Assembly: GCA_045595165.1 (NCBI GenBank)
Contig: JAZNZY010000005.1
Span: 42,837 to 106,836 of the forward strand
Reading direction: 5' to 3'
Source of the DNA: SFLA01 sp045595165
GTDB taxonomy: Bacteria > Bacillota > Clostridia > Oscillospirales > CAG-382
DNA: 64,000 bases
The notes beneath the pieces are model-generated. The model did no database searches. It saw only the letters and a program-made list of their open reading frames with translations, and was not told the origin of the DNA. Within the stretch, counting starts at the first letter, position 1, and the number at the start of each line of letters is the position of its first letter. The translations under genes and the position numbers were made by a program. Shown here piece after piece: positions 25,408-34,463 of this stretch.

Positions 25408-25411
25408 CCAA

Positions 25412-26326
25412 TCAGAGCAGCCACTGGAGGGCTGCTCCGAAGAGCCCGCAATCGCCTTTAAGCGGTGATATTACCACTTCCGCTTCGGGAAGGAGGTGGG
25501 GACGGAGGCGGGAAAGGAAGCCTTCCCCTTCGTTGGTGATGCCGCCTGCGATGATCACCAGCTCGGGCATAAAGATTTTTACTATGCTGTCAAGCGCCAG
25601 CGCGAAGGTTTCGAAATATTTATTCAAAAGATGCTGTGCTATATGACAGCCTCTTTCAGCCGCGATAAATGCGGTCTGTCCGTCAACGCCGCCCCGCTCC
25701 TCTGCCACGGCGGCAAGAATGGATGCGGGATGGAACACCACAGCCTCTGCGGTGTTTGCGGTAAGCGCCTTGGTGGAGCAATACTGCTCGAAACATCCGT
25801 GAAGTCCGCAAGCGCAAGGCTTGGGATCGTAAATATTGATTACAAAATGTCCCAGTTCGCCTGCTCTGCCGTTTTTGCCGGTAAGAAGTTTTCCATTGCA
25901 TATAATACCGCCGCCCACGCCCGTGCCGACAGTGATCATTACAACGTCTTTTTTCCCTCTGGCAACACCTGCCAGGTATTCGCCGATAACGGCGCAGTTG
26001 CCGTCATTATCCAGCATTGCGGGCACACCCAGAGCATCGGATATACGCTGTGCCAGAGGCAGGTCGCGGAAGGGCAGGTTGCCTGCGGTAACAACGATAC
26101 CGTTTTCACGGTCAATACGTCCTGCAGAGCCGATTCCCACACGCTCGATAGGGTATTTTTCCATTATTTCCTTTGCGGCGGCAATAATATCCTCCACAAT
26201 AGCGTCCTGACCTGCGGTTACGCGGGTGCGCACCGAGGTATCGTACAGAATTTCTCTTTTTTCGCTATCGACTACACCAAGTTTTACACCGGTACCGCCG
26301 ATATCTATTCCCAAAAAGTTTGCCAT
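25412..26326 (-). CDS. ROK family sugar kinase
   Basis: 304-residue cytoplasmic kinase of the ROK family. The ATP-binding phosphate loop is GIDIGGTGVKLG at the N-terminus, the catalytic region is AMLDNDGNCAVIGE, and the ROK zinc site is in ELGHFVINIYDPKPCACGLHGCFEQYCS (H-x..-C-x-C-x4-C). ATVGTGVGGGI-type glycine loop follows the catalytic Asp. Position behind nagA suggests a GlcNAc or ManNAc kinase, but glucokinase cannot be excluded. Last gene of the operon from 30130; start 5 bp after the nagA stop. Confidence 0.9.
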   Translation of the reverse strand: MANFLGIDIGGTGVKLGVVDSEKREILYDTSVRTRVTAGQDAIVEDIIAAAKEIMEKYPIERVGIGSAGRIDRENGIVVTAGNLPFRDLPLAQRISDALGVPAMLDNDGNCAVIGEYLAGVARGKKDVVMITVGTGVGGGIICNGKLLTGKNGRAGELGHFVINIYDPKPCACGLHGCFEQYCSTKALTANTAEAVVFHPASILAAVAEERGGVDGQTAFIAAERGCHIAQHLLNKYFETFALALDSIVKIFMPELVIIAGGITNEGEGFLSRLRPHLLPEAEVVISPLKGDCGLFGAALQWLL

Positions 26327-26331
26327 TTTTA

Positions 26332-27432
26332 TTAGACTATCCTTTCGCCGCCATAAAAAACAGCGGTAATATCAAAGTTTTTATCAAGCACGACGATATC
26401 CGCCCGCTTGCCCGTTTCCAGTAAACCACGGGTATTATCTCCGCAATCCCGCGCAGGATTTACAGATGCCATAACGGCTATCTCTGCGGGAGAAAACCCC
26501 AGGAAGTACATATTTTTAACCCCATCGTACAAGGTTTTGGTACTGCCGGCTATAGTTTTTTTATCGTCCGCAAGGCACAGACCGTCACGCACGTAACGTT
26601 TTCTGCCGTCAACGATATATTCGCCGTCCCCAAGTCCCGCAAACACGCCGCTGTCGCTTATCATAGTGATATTATCCACTCCCTTGCACTTAACAGCCAT
26701 TTTTATGGCGGCGGCGGAAACGTGGTAAAGATCACATATAAGCTCGCACTGAATACCGTCAGTGGTGAGGGCATATCCCAGCACGCCCGGATCACGGTGA
26801 GTGAAGGGGCGCATACCGTTATAAGTGTGGGTAAGGCGGATCGCTCCCAAAAGGTGAGCCTTTTCAGCCTGCTCCAAGGCAGCATCCGTATGCGCCATAG
26901 AGGGGGTTATACCGTTTTCGGCGCAGTATTTTACGGTTTCATACCCGTTTTCCAGTTCGGGTGCGAAGGAAACGATCTTTAACATTCCCCCGCTCTCTTT
27001 TTGGAAGCGTTTAATAATATCTATATCGGGATTGCGGAGCTTATGTCTGTTCATCGCTCCGATCCGGGCGGGGTTTACAAAGGGCCCCTCCATATGTATT
27101 CCCAGAATACGATCGTCCTTTTGCCGAGCGATATTCCGTGCCGCCGCGTACAGCTCCTCCTCAAGCAGGGAGCGGGTGGTCGCCAGCACGGCGGTAACGC
27201 CGAGCGTGCAAAGCTTATCCAGCCCCGCGGAAAGCTCTTCATCGGGAGAAGAAAACTCCGTGCCGAAACATCCGTGGTTGTGGGTATCTATAAACCCGGG
27301 GAGAACGTAACAGCCTTCGGCGTTAAATTCCCCGCCTTCGCTGTTGTCGGTAATGATGCCGTTTTCAAAGCAAAGGTCTTTTGTTTTTAAGGTTTTATCG
27401 GAGCAAAAGACTGCTCCTCCCGTTATTTTCAT
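26332..27432 (-). CDS. nagA: N-acetylglucosamine-6-phosphate deacetylase
   Basis: 366-residue cytoplasmic amidohydrolase that turns GlcNAc-6-P into glucosamine-6-P and acetate. Motifs: LPGFIDTHNHGCFG (metal His pair), GIHMEGPFVNPARIGAMN (metal Glu), SMAHTDA, LTHTYNGMRPFTHRDPG, and the catalytic Asp in ISDSG. Length is normal. The start codon overlaps the stop of the upstream isomerase gene by 4 bases (ATGA). Together with the ROK kinase it points to use of amino sugars, possibly wall fragments or mucin. No nagB is in the window. Confidence 0.93.
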   Translation of the reverse strand: MKITGGAVFCSDKTLKTKDLCFENGIITDNSEGGEFNAEGCYVLPGFIDTHNHGCFGTEFSSPDEELSAGLDKLCTLGVTAVLATTRSLLEEELYAAARNIARQKDDRILGIHMEGPFVNPARIGAMNRHKLRNPDIDIIKRFQKESGGMLKIVSFAPELENGYETVKYCAENGITPSMAHTDAALEQAEKAHLLGAIRLTHTYNGMRPFTHRDPGVLGYALTTDGIQCELICDLYHVSAAAIKMAVKCKGVDNITMISDSGVFAGLGDGEYIVDGRKRYVRDGLCLADDKKTIAGSTKTLYDGVKNMYFLGFSPAEIAVMASVNPARDCGDNTRGLLETGKRADIVVLDKNFDITAVFYGGERIV

Positions 27433-28283
27433 TTACCCAGTTCCTTTAACATCTTGACAAGGTTATCGTGGCTTGCCTGAATTGCGGGAAGCACGTCCTC
27501 AATACCCTCGAATTCGATGGAATAATATCCGTCGTATCCCGTGGAAACGATAACGTTAAGGCACTGGAAGGTGGGGTTATCGCCCTGACCGAAGATGGTG
27601 GCGCGGCGATAGTTTCCGCCCCTTGTAAGTCCCCAGAACGCGCCGGGGTTGCGTGCCATACCGCTTCTGAACAAGCTGTCCTTGCAGTGTACGTGGCAGA
27701 TAAGATCGGAAAGTGCGGCGGTGGCGTTGGCGCAGTTTTCGTCCACTCCGCCGAAATTGCCGATATCGCAAAGGAAGCGGGAGTTTTTGTGGTTTACTGC
27801 CTGATATACTTTGCGGACACGGTCGCTGTCCTGAAACAGTCTGCCGTGGTTTTCGCTGCAGGTGATAACGCCCTTGCTTTCGCCGTAGGAAGCAACTTCA
27901 CGGATGGCGGGTGCCATAATTTCTACTGCGGCTTCGATAGTTTGTTCGCCCTCGTAACCTTCGTAAAAACCCCAGGCAACGTCGTGGCGCATCATAGTAA
28001 CGCCGTTTTCTGCGGCAACGTCGATATGCTTCTTTACACGCTCAACCTCTGCTTCGGGGTTGGGAACGAGAAAGTTTGCGCCCGTGGTGTATATGGGGGC
28101 TTCAAGCCCTTTTTCTCTTATATATTTGAATATATGCGCCGCAAATTCAGGGTTGAGATCGTTAAGCACGCACTCAAAGCCCGTCGCACCTATAGATGCC
28201 GCGTGGTCAACGGCGCCTTCCCAGGAAAGTGCGCCTGTATCAAGTAATCTGTGATAGCTCCAGGAGCTTATAGCTGTTTTCAT
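27429..28283 (-). CDS. Sugar phosphate isomerase/epimerase (TIM barrel)
   Basis: 284 residues of the xylose isomerase-like AP_endonuc_2 fold. ISSWSYHRLLDTGALSWEGAVDHAASIGATGFE opens the barrel; VITCSENHGRLFQD carries the family's metal Glu and His; FLCDIGNFGG gives the Asp; HVHCKD gives the His pair; YSIEFEG gives the last Glu. The reaction is not known; partners suggest an inositol- or hexosamine-type sugar. It overlaps neighbours by 4 bases on both sides, so translation of the operon is tightly coupled. Confidence 0.88.
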   Translation of the reverse strand: MKTAISSWSYHRLLDTGALSWEGAVDHAASIGATGFECVLNDLNPEFAAHIFKYIREKGLEAPIYTTGANFLVPNPEAEVERVKKHIDVAAENGVTMMRHDVAWGFYEGYEGEQTIEAAVEIMAPAIREVASYGESKGVITCSENHGRLFQDSDRVRKVYQAVNHKNSRFLCDIGNFGGVDENCANATAALSDLICHVHCKDSLFRSGMARNPGAFWGLTRGGNYRRATIFGQGDNPTFQCLNVIVSTGYDGYYSIEFEGIEDVLPAIQASHDNLVKMLKELGK

Positions 28284-30130
28284 ATAATTACCTCTCTGCC
28301 TTCCTTACCGGAAAGATATATAGCATCCAGCATTTCCTGCATCTGGATAGCCTGCTCGATAGGATATCTTACCTCGCCGCCGTTAAGCACCTTGTCTGCA
28401 AAATGCTCGATTTCGGCAGCGAAACGGTCGTTATCCAAAACCTTTATGCTGTCGGTGGAAAGATAGCCCTCCCGCTCGCCGTAAATGGTGAGGGGGCTTA
28501 CGGTTGCGCCTGCCTTTGTACCGCAAACCTGAGTAGCGCTTCCATCGGGAGCGTTAATAGCCCAAGTCGCCTCAAAAGACAGCATTGCGCCGTTTTCGAA
28601 GTGGATAACACCCATACCGGAGTCTTCTACGTTAAACTGATTGTTGGGACAAGGAGTGCCCTGCCACTTGGTTACGCCCTTTGTCTGATAATCGCCGATC
28701 TTGGTATTTACGATAGCGCTTACACGGGTAGGCTTGGGAGTACCCATAAGATACCAAGCCGCATCTATACCATGGATGCCGATATCATAAACGGGACCGC
28801 CGCCTGCGTGCTCAAGGTCGGTAAACCAACCGGTGGGAGTTCCTCTGCGGCGAACGTATGCGGTCTTGCCGTAGTAAACGTCGCCCAGCTCGCCTTTTTC
28901 GTACAGCTCGCGGATATAGCAGTTTGCGTTGCCGAATCTGCCGGGAACTGCCAGCATAAATCTTACGCCTGCGTCCTTAACAGCCTTTTCCATTGCTCTT
29001 GCTTCGTCTGCGCTGCGAGCCATAGGCTTTTCGCACAGAACGTGCTTGCCTGCCTTTGCGGCGGCGATACATACGGGAGCGTGGCCGTTGTTCCAGGTAC
29101 AGATGTCTACCGCATCTATCTCTGCTTCCGCGCACATTTCTTCTACGGAAGTAAAGTAAGGTACGCCTAATCTTTCTGCGGCAATGCGGGCTCTTTCCTC
29201 GTTAATATCCGCAACCGCAACAACCTTTGCGTTCTTTATCTTTGCATATCCGCCTGCGTGGCCGTTGGTGTATATATTACCTGCGCCCACAACGCCCATA
29301 CGAAGGGTTGTCTGAGGATTAAGAGTTTTTAAATATTCTATGCTCTGCTTTGCACATTCAAGGCGGGAAAGTCCCATAGAAGGCTCATCCTGCTCGATAA
29401 CCACCCACTCAACACCGCTGTGTCTTGCGGCGCAGAGAAGTGCGTCAATATCCTGCAAGCCCTTGCCGAGAGGACGGAATTCAAAGGCGCTTTCTTCTTC
29501 GGGAGAAGCGTTATCGTCGATGCCGATAAGGTTATACAGTTTTCCTGCTTTGCCTTCGGATTTATAGTAATCTTTAAGATGGAGTATGGGGGTTCTGCCC
29601 TTGTAGGAACGGAGGTATTTACCTACGTTAACCCCTGCAACAGCCGCCCAGCAGGTATCCAGCTCCAAGCCCAGCTCGGGGGCGGAGGAAAGGAAAATAT
29701 CCAAGCCATACTCGCCGTCAACTGTCTTGAATTCGAAATCGTGGTTATGGTACTGGAGAGGAAGTCCGTTTTCCGCACATTTTTTGGCGAGGCTTTTAAC
29801 GTCCTCTACACACTTTTCAAAGCCCGCATTACCGGGACGGCGCTCTTCCTCAAGATAAGGAACTACTATGTACTGAACGCCCACGGTTTTGTAATCAGCA
29901 ATAACCTTGTCTGCATCCGCAAGCATCTCTGCCAGAGGAACGTGGGCGGAAATAGGAGTGAGTCCAACTTCATCAAGCCAAGCCTTCATCTGCTCGGGTG
30001 CGTGACCGTAAAGACCTGCCAGCTCTACGCCGTCATAGCCCATATCCTTTACCGCCTTAAGGGTGGAAAGCACGTCCTTTTCCATATCCGTTCTTATGGA
30101 ATAAAGCTGAAGCGCTACGGGAAATTTCAT
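28280..30130 (-). CDS. Fusion: sugar isomerase/epimerase + Gfo/Idh/MocA dehydrogenase
   Basis: 616-residue two-domain enzyme. Residues 1-270 are a second AP_endonuc_2 barrel (VALQLYSIRTDMEKD, LQYHNHDFEF with metal residues, LELDTCWAAVAG, ILHLKDYYK). Residues about 275-616 are a Gfo/Idh/MocA NAD(P)-dependent oxidoreductase: Rossmann GVVGAGNIYTNGH, catalytic Lys in HVLCEKPMA, and GGGPVYDIGIHGIDAAWYLMG with the Asp/His pair. These two activities usually come from separate adjacent genes in inositol-like catabolism; fusion may pass an oxidised sugar directly. First gene of the operon; AAGGAG before the ATG. Confidence 0.9.
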   Translation of the reverse strand: MKFPVALQLYSIRTDMEKDVLSTLKAVKDMGYDGVELAGLYGHAPEQMKAWLDEVGLTPISAHVPLAEMLADADKVIADYKTVGVQYIVVPYLEEERRPGNAGFEKCVEDVKSLAKKCAENGLPLQYHNHDFEFKTVDGEYGLDIFLSSAPELGLELDTCWAAVAGVNVGKYLRSYKGRTPILHLKDYYKSEGKAGKLYNLIGIDDNASPEEESAFEFRPLGKGLQDIDALLCAARHSGVEWVVIEQDEPSMGLSRLECAKQSIEYLKTLNPQTTLRMGVVGAGNIYTNGHAGGYAKIKNAKVVAVADINEERARIAAERLGVPYFTSVEEMCAEAEIDAVDICTWNNGHAPVCIAAAKAGKHVLCEKPMARSADEARAMEKAVKDAGVRFMLAVPGRFGNANCYIRELYEKGELGDVYYGKTAYVRRRGTPTGWFTDLEHAGGGPVYDIGIHGIDAAWYLMGTPKPTRVSAIVNTKIGDYQTKGVTKWQGTPCPNNQFNVEDSGMGVIHFENGAMLSFEATWAINAPDGSATQVCGTKAGATVSPLTIYGEREGYLSTDSIKVLDNDRFAAEIEHFADKVLNGGEVRYPIEQAIQMQEMLDAIYLSGKEGREVII

Positions 30131-30181
30131 AATACATAATCTCCTTTTTATATAAGAAAAATATATTGTTTTTACGCTTTG

Positions 30182-30210
30182 AGTTTAGCACAAAAGGAAT
30201 AAAAATACAA
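30182..30210 (-). promoter_or_regulatory. Promoter of amino-sugar operon
   Basis: TTGTAT, 17 bases, TAAACT on the minus strand, about 50 bp upstream of the start at 30130. Confidence 0.6.
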
Positions 30211-30224
30211 TGGTTTTATAAACA

Positions 30225-30254
30225 AAAAGGACAGAGAATTTTCTCTGTCCTTTG
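30225..30254 (-). terminator. Terminator of ABC exporter operon
   Basis: Stem AAAGGACAGAGAA/TTCTCTGTCCTTT with T-run on the minus strand. Confidence 0.88.
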
Positions 30255-30272
30255 TTGTGTTTTGTATGACAG

Positions 30273-32282
30273 CTATTCCAATTCGAACGCGCCGGTATAG
30301 AGGCGGTAATAGGTGCCTTTTTCGGCGATAAGCTTTTCGTGGCTGCCGCGCTCGATAATTCTGCCCTTATCCAGCACCATAATAACGTCTGAATTTCTTA
30401 CGGTGGAAAGGCGGTGGGCGATAACGAACACGGTTCTGCCGTGCATAAGAGCATCCATACCCCGCTGAACGATCTCCTCGGTGCGGGTATCTATGGAGGA
30501 GGTCGCCTCGTCAAGTATCATAACGGGAGGATCTGCCACGGCGGCGCGGGCGATGGAGAGAAGCTGGCGCTGACCCTGGGAAAGTCCGCTTCCGTCACCG
30601 GAAAGCACCGTATCGTACCCCTTGGGAAGCATACGGATAAATCCGTCCGCATTGGCTAATTTTGCGGCGGCGATACACTCTTCGTCCGTTGCGTCAGGTC
30701 TGCCGTAACGGATATTTTCCATTACCGTACCCGTAAACAGATTTACATCCTGCAACACCACGCCGAGAGAACGGCGGAGATCGTTTTTGCGTATCTTGTT
30801 TATATTGATACCGTCGTAACGTATCTTGCCGTCGGCGATATCGTAAAAGCGGTTGATAAGGTTGGTGATAGTGGTTTTTCCCGCGCCGGTCGCGCCTACG
30901 AAGGCAACCTTCTGGCCCGGCTCGGCGTAAAGAGAAATATCGTAAAGCACCTGCTTTTCTTCCACGTAGCCGAAATCCACATTTTCAAGCACAACGTTGC
31001 CTTTAAGCTCGGTATAGGTTACGGTGCCGTCTGCCTGGTGAGGATGCTTCCACGCCCACAGACCGGTTTTTTCGGTAGTTTCCGTAAGCACACCGTCCAC
31101 GTATTTTGCGTTGACAAGGGTTACGTAGCCGTCATCGGGCTCGGAAGGCTCGTCAAGCAAGGCGAAAACCCGCTTTGCGCCTGCCATCGCCATTGCAATA
31201 GAGTTTACCTGATTGGACATCTGGGAAATGGGGCGCATAAAGGATTTGGTTAATGTGAGGAAGGATACGATCATACCCAGAGAAAGGGCATTTAATACGG
31301 TGGGGTTTTCCTTCGAAAAATATTGCACAAGGCTTTCTATGGAAAAATTGAGGTTTATACTGTTGTTTACGCAATAAATGGCAATAGCACCGCCCGCAAT
31401 GGCAATAACAACGTACAGCAGATGGGAAAAGGCGTTCATCAACGGTCCCATCATATTACCGAACTTGTTTGCCTCGGTAGCGTTTTTACAAAGCTCATCG
31501 TTAATTTTATCGAACTGCGCTTTGCATATCTCCTCGCGGTTGAAGACCTTTACAACCTTCTGACCGTTTACCATTTCTTCGATAAATCCGTTTTCTATAC
31601 CCAAGGATTCCTGCTGTTTTACAAAGTATTTGCCTGCGCCCTTGCCGATCTTACCGATAATTCCCGTGGAAAGAAGCAGCACGAGAACGGAAAGCAGGGT
31701 GAGCCACACAGAGGTATAAAGCATAGAGAACACCACCGATATGATCATAAAAAGGGAAGAAATCGTTTGGGGTATGGTCTGGGACACAAGCTGGCGGATG
31801 GTATCCGTATCGTTGGTATAACGACTCATTACCTCGCCGAAGGAATGGGTATCGAAATACTTTACGGGGAGGGACTGCATATGGTTGAACATATCGTCAC
31901 GTATGGTCTTGAGTATACCCTGGGATACCTTTGCCATCATTATGTTATAAAACAGACCTGCAAGTATACCTAAAAGATATATAACCACCATTCCGCCGAT
32001 GGCAACCAGCAACGCGCCGAACAGCTCTTCTGTGGGATTCTTTGCCAGAGGGCTTACGTAATCGTCAATAAGAGTTTTTTGGAAAAGGGCGGAGGCAACG
32101 GAAGCTACCGATGAAAATATGATAAAAAGGATTACCAATATCATTCTGCCCGTATAGGGCTTAAAGTATTTAAGCAGCCGCTTTGCGGTAACCTTATCCA
32201 TAGGGACCTTTTTCCCTCTCATACCCGGACCTCTGCCGGGGCCGGGACCGTGAACGGGACGGGACTGTTCTTGTTTGCTCAT
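30273..32282 (-). CDS. ABC exporter half, catalytic subunit (BmrD-like)
   Basis: 669-residue membrane plus ATPase half-transporter. A basic, Pro/Gly-rich N-tail (PGPGRGPGMRG) precedes the ABC_membrane domain with six helices (about 40-385), which has an extra segment, and the NBD at about 420-660: Walker A GATGAGKTT, signature LSQGQRQLL, Walker B VMILDEATSSID with the catalytic Glu, H-loop IAHRLST. Together with the 584-residue half upstream it forms a heterodimeric exporter of the BmrCD/TM287-288 type, usually linked to drug or peptide export. The start overlaps the stop of the partner gene by 4 bases. Confidence 0.93.
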   Translation of the reverse strand: MSKQEQSRPVHGPGPGRGPGMRGKKVPMDKVTAKRLLKYFKPYTGRMILVILFIIFSSVASVASALFQKTLIDDYVSPLAKNPTEELFGALLVAIGGMVVIYLLGILAGLFYNIMMAKVSQGILKTIRDDMFNHMQSLPVKYFDTHSFGEVMSRYTNDTDTIRQLVSQTIPQTISSLFMIISVVFSMLYTSVWLTLLSVLVLLLSTGIIGKIGKGAGKYFVKQQESLGIENGFIEEMVNGQKVVKVFNREEICKAQFDKINDELCKNATEANKFGNMMGPLMNAFSHLLYVVIAIAGGAIAIYCVNNSINLNFSIESLVQYFSKENPTVLNALSLGMIVSFLTLTKSFMRPISQMSNQVNSIAMAMAGAKRVFALLDEPSEPDDGYVTLVNAKYVDGVLTETTEKTGLWAWKHPHQADGTVTYTELKGNVVLENVDFGYVEEKQVLYDISLYAEPGQKVAFVGATGAGKTTITNLINRFYDIADGKIRYDGININKIRKNDLRRSLGVVLQDVNLFTGTVMENIRYGRPDATDEECIAAAKLANADGFIRMLPKGYDTVLSGDGSGLSQGQRQLLSIARAAVADPPVMILDEATSSIDTRTEEIVQRGMDALMHGRTVFVIAHRLSTVRNSDVIMVLDKGRIIERGSHEKLIAEKGTYYRLYTGAFELE

Positions 32283-34033
32283 TGCTTATCCCCTCCTTTT
32301 ACCTGAGAATTGTATACCTCGCGGTAAACTACGCTGTTTTCCATTAGATATTCGTGGTTGCCGCAGGCGGAGATCTTTCCGTCATCCAGCACGATTATCT
32401 TGTCTGCATCCTGTACCGAGCTTATACGCTGTGCGATAATAAGCTTTGTGGTTTCGGGAATCTCTTCGCGGAAGGCTTTGCGGATAAGCGCATCCGTGCG
32501 GGTGTCAACTGCCGAGGTGGAATCGTCCAGAATAAGAATTTTGGGCTTTTTGAGCAGAGCGCGGGCAATACAAAGACGCTGTTTTTGTCCGCCGGAAACG
32601 TTGGCGCCGCCTTGGTCTATAACCGTATCGTATTTTTCGGGGAAGGTTTGTATAAACTCGTCCGCGCAGGCAAGACGGCATACGCGCTCAATCTCTTCGT
32701 CGGTTGCATCGGGGTTGCCCCAACGGAGGTTTTCCTTTATAGTGCCCGAAAACAGCTCGTTTTTCTGAAGCACCATCGCCACGTTATCACGCAGGGTGGT
32801 TATATCGTATGCTCTTACGTCCTCGCCGCCAACCTTAACGGAGCCGAAAAGTACATCGTAAAGACGGGGAATAAGGGAAACGAAGGTGGATTTGGAAGAG
32901 CCCGTTCCGCCGATAATGCCCACGGTTTCGCCCGAGGCGATCTTTACGTTTACGTTATCCAGACACTTTTTGTCCGCATCCTTGGAATAAGAAAAATCAA
33001 CGTTTGCAAATTCAACAGAGCCGTCCTTAACCTCGTAAAGAGGGTTTTCGGGGTTGACAATATCACTCTTTTCCTCAAGTATCTCAACCACACGCTCTGC
33101 AGATGCTTTGGACATTGTGATCATAACGAACGCCATAGAAACCATCATAAGGCTGGTAAGTATCTGGGATGCGTAGGTGATGAGGGATGTAAGCTGACCC
33201 ACGGAAAGTCCCCCCGGTATATCCCCGTTACCGCCGCTTTGTGCGATAACCTTTGCGCCGAACCAAGCAATAATAAGCACGGTGGCGTACATACAGCCCT
33301 GCATTACGGGGTTATTAAAGGCAAGAATTTTCTCTGCGCGGGTGAAATCCTTATAAATCTTATCCGAAATATCGCCGAACTTTTTCTTTTCCGTATCCTC
33401 ACGGGTGAAGGATTTTACCACTCTTATTCCGCGGAGGTCTTCTTCCACAACCTCGTTGAGCTTATCGTAGGTTTTGAACACGCCTTTAAAGATGGGGTGC
33501 GCCAACCTCATAATAACGTAAAGGGCTATGGCAAGCACGGGAATGGTTACGAAGAATATGAGGGACAGCTTAAAGCTGATACGGGCGGCAAACACGAAGG
33601 ACCAGATAAGCATCATAGGACTGCGGACAGCCATACGGATTATCATCTGGTACGCCATTGTTACGTTGTTTACGTCCGTGGTAAGACGGGTAACGATACC
33701 GCCGGTGGAATATTTGTCTATATTCGTAAAGGAGAAATTCTGTATGTTATAATACATATCGTGGCGCAGGTTGCGGGCAAGACCTGCGGAAGCGGTGGCG
33801 GCGTACTTTGCGGCAAGAAAGCCGAAAAGCATTACCAAAAATGCGCTTATGACGAGTATGATGCCATATTTGATTATAACGGGTAAATTTGCCTGCTCAA
33901 TGCCTTTATCTATAAGAGAAGCGGTTATATAGGGAATAAGTACTTCCATAATAACTTCAAAAGATACGGTTACGGAAGTTAATACAGAGGGCTTTTTATA
34001 TTCTCTTATACAGGCGGCTAATCTTTTTATCAT
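32279..34033 (-). CDS. ABC exporter half, degenerate-site subunit (BmrC-like)
   Basis: 584-residue half-transporter: six-helix membrane domain (about 15-320), then NBD. Walker A reads GGTGSSKST, signature VSGGQKQRL, and Walker B ILILDDSTSAVD has Asp where the catalytic Glu should be; the H-loop position is Gln (IAQRISS) instead of His. These changes are what one expects of the non-hydrolysing site in asymmetric heterodimers. It lies between the zinc-ribbon protein gene (9 bp gap) and the catalytic half (4-base overlap). Confidence 0.93.
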   Translation of the reverse strand: MIKRLAACIREYKKPSVLTSVTVSFEVIMEVLIPYITASLIDKGIEQANLPVIIKYGIILVISAFLVMLFGFLAAKYAATASAGLARNLRHDMYYNIQNFSFTNIDKYSTGGIVTRLTTDVNNVTMAYQMIIRMAVRSPMMLIWSFVFAARISFKLSLIFFVTIPVLAIALYVIMRLAHPIFKGVFKTYDKLNEVVEEDLRGIRVVKSFTREDTEKKKFGDISDKIYKDFTRAEKILAFNNPVMQGCMYATVLIIAWFGAKVIAQSGGNGDIPGGLSVGQLTSLITYASQILTSLMMVSMAFVMITMSKASAERVVEILEEKSDIVNPENPLYEVKDGSVEFANVDFSYSKDADKKCLDNVNVKIASGETVGIIGGTGSSKSTFVSLIPRLYDVLFGSVKVGGEDVRAYDITTLRDNVAMVLQKNELFSGTIKENLRWGNPDATDEEIERVCRLACADEFIQTFPEKYDTVIDQGGANVSGGQKQRLCIARALLKKPKILILDDSTSAVDTRTDALIRKAFREEIPETTKLIIAQRISSVQDADKIIVLDDGKISACGNHEYLMENSVVYREVYNSQVKGGDKQ

Positions 34034-34042
34034 ATTATACCT

Positions 34043-34462
34043 CTATATCTTGGTTTCAAAGGTTTTTCTGCACTTGGGACAGGAAACCGTGTGTTTGCCC
34101 TTTTTCTTGGGAAGGCGGAGAGTCGCCTTGCAATGGGGACACTTTTTGTATACGTGGGTCTTCCTATCCCTGAACTGGGCTTTTTTACGCTTGAAGAAGG
34201 AAACTATCTTTCCTCGGAAAGCCAGATATTTGCTGTTTTCCATTCGTCTTTTATACACGTTTTTGGAAAGACAGCGGAACACTGCGTAGCCCAGCAAGCC
34301 GTAATATATCAAGGACAGTGCCGAGGTTGCCCAAAAGTTTCTCGCAAAGATGGAAACTACCGCCACGGCAAAGGCTGCCCACACGCAGACACGGAACAGG
34401 TTATCGGGACCGTTTCTGCCCAGCATAAAAGTATAGAATTTTTGACCTAATCTGCGAAACAT
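34043..34462 (-). CDS. Zinc-ribbon membrane protein
   Basis: 139 residues: two membrane helices (about 24-42 and 45-63), a strongly basic stretch (KNVYKRRMENSKYLAFRGK, FKRKKAQFRDRKTH) and a C-terminal zinc ribbon KKCPHCKATLRLPKKKGKHTVSCPKCRKTF (two CPxC knuckles). Its start is one base from the marR stop and the ABC genes follow at once, so all four genes are made together. A role as membrane-bound accessory of the exporter or its regulator is an inference only. Confidence 0.82.
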   Translation of the reverse strand: MFRRLGQKFYTFMLGRNGPDNLFRVCVWAAFAVAVVSIFARNFWATSALSLIYYGLLGYAVFRCLSKNVYKRRMENSKYLAFRGKIVSFFKRKKAQFRDRKTHVYKKCPHCKATLRLPKKKGKHTVSCPKCRKTFETKI

Positions 34463-34463
34463 A

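Noticed and set aside
23670..25411. Complete insertion sequence
   Set aside because: Inverted repeats are present but the enclosed gene has no transposase motifs and no target-site duplication could be read.
32354..33886. 510-codon open frame antisense to the ABC exporter half
   Set aside because: Covered by a clear ABC transporter with all motifs; no ribosome site and no family resemblance in the antisense frame.
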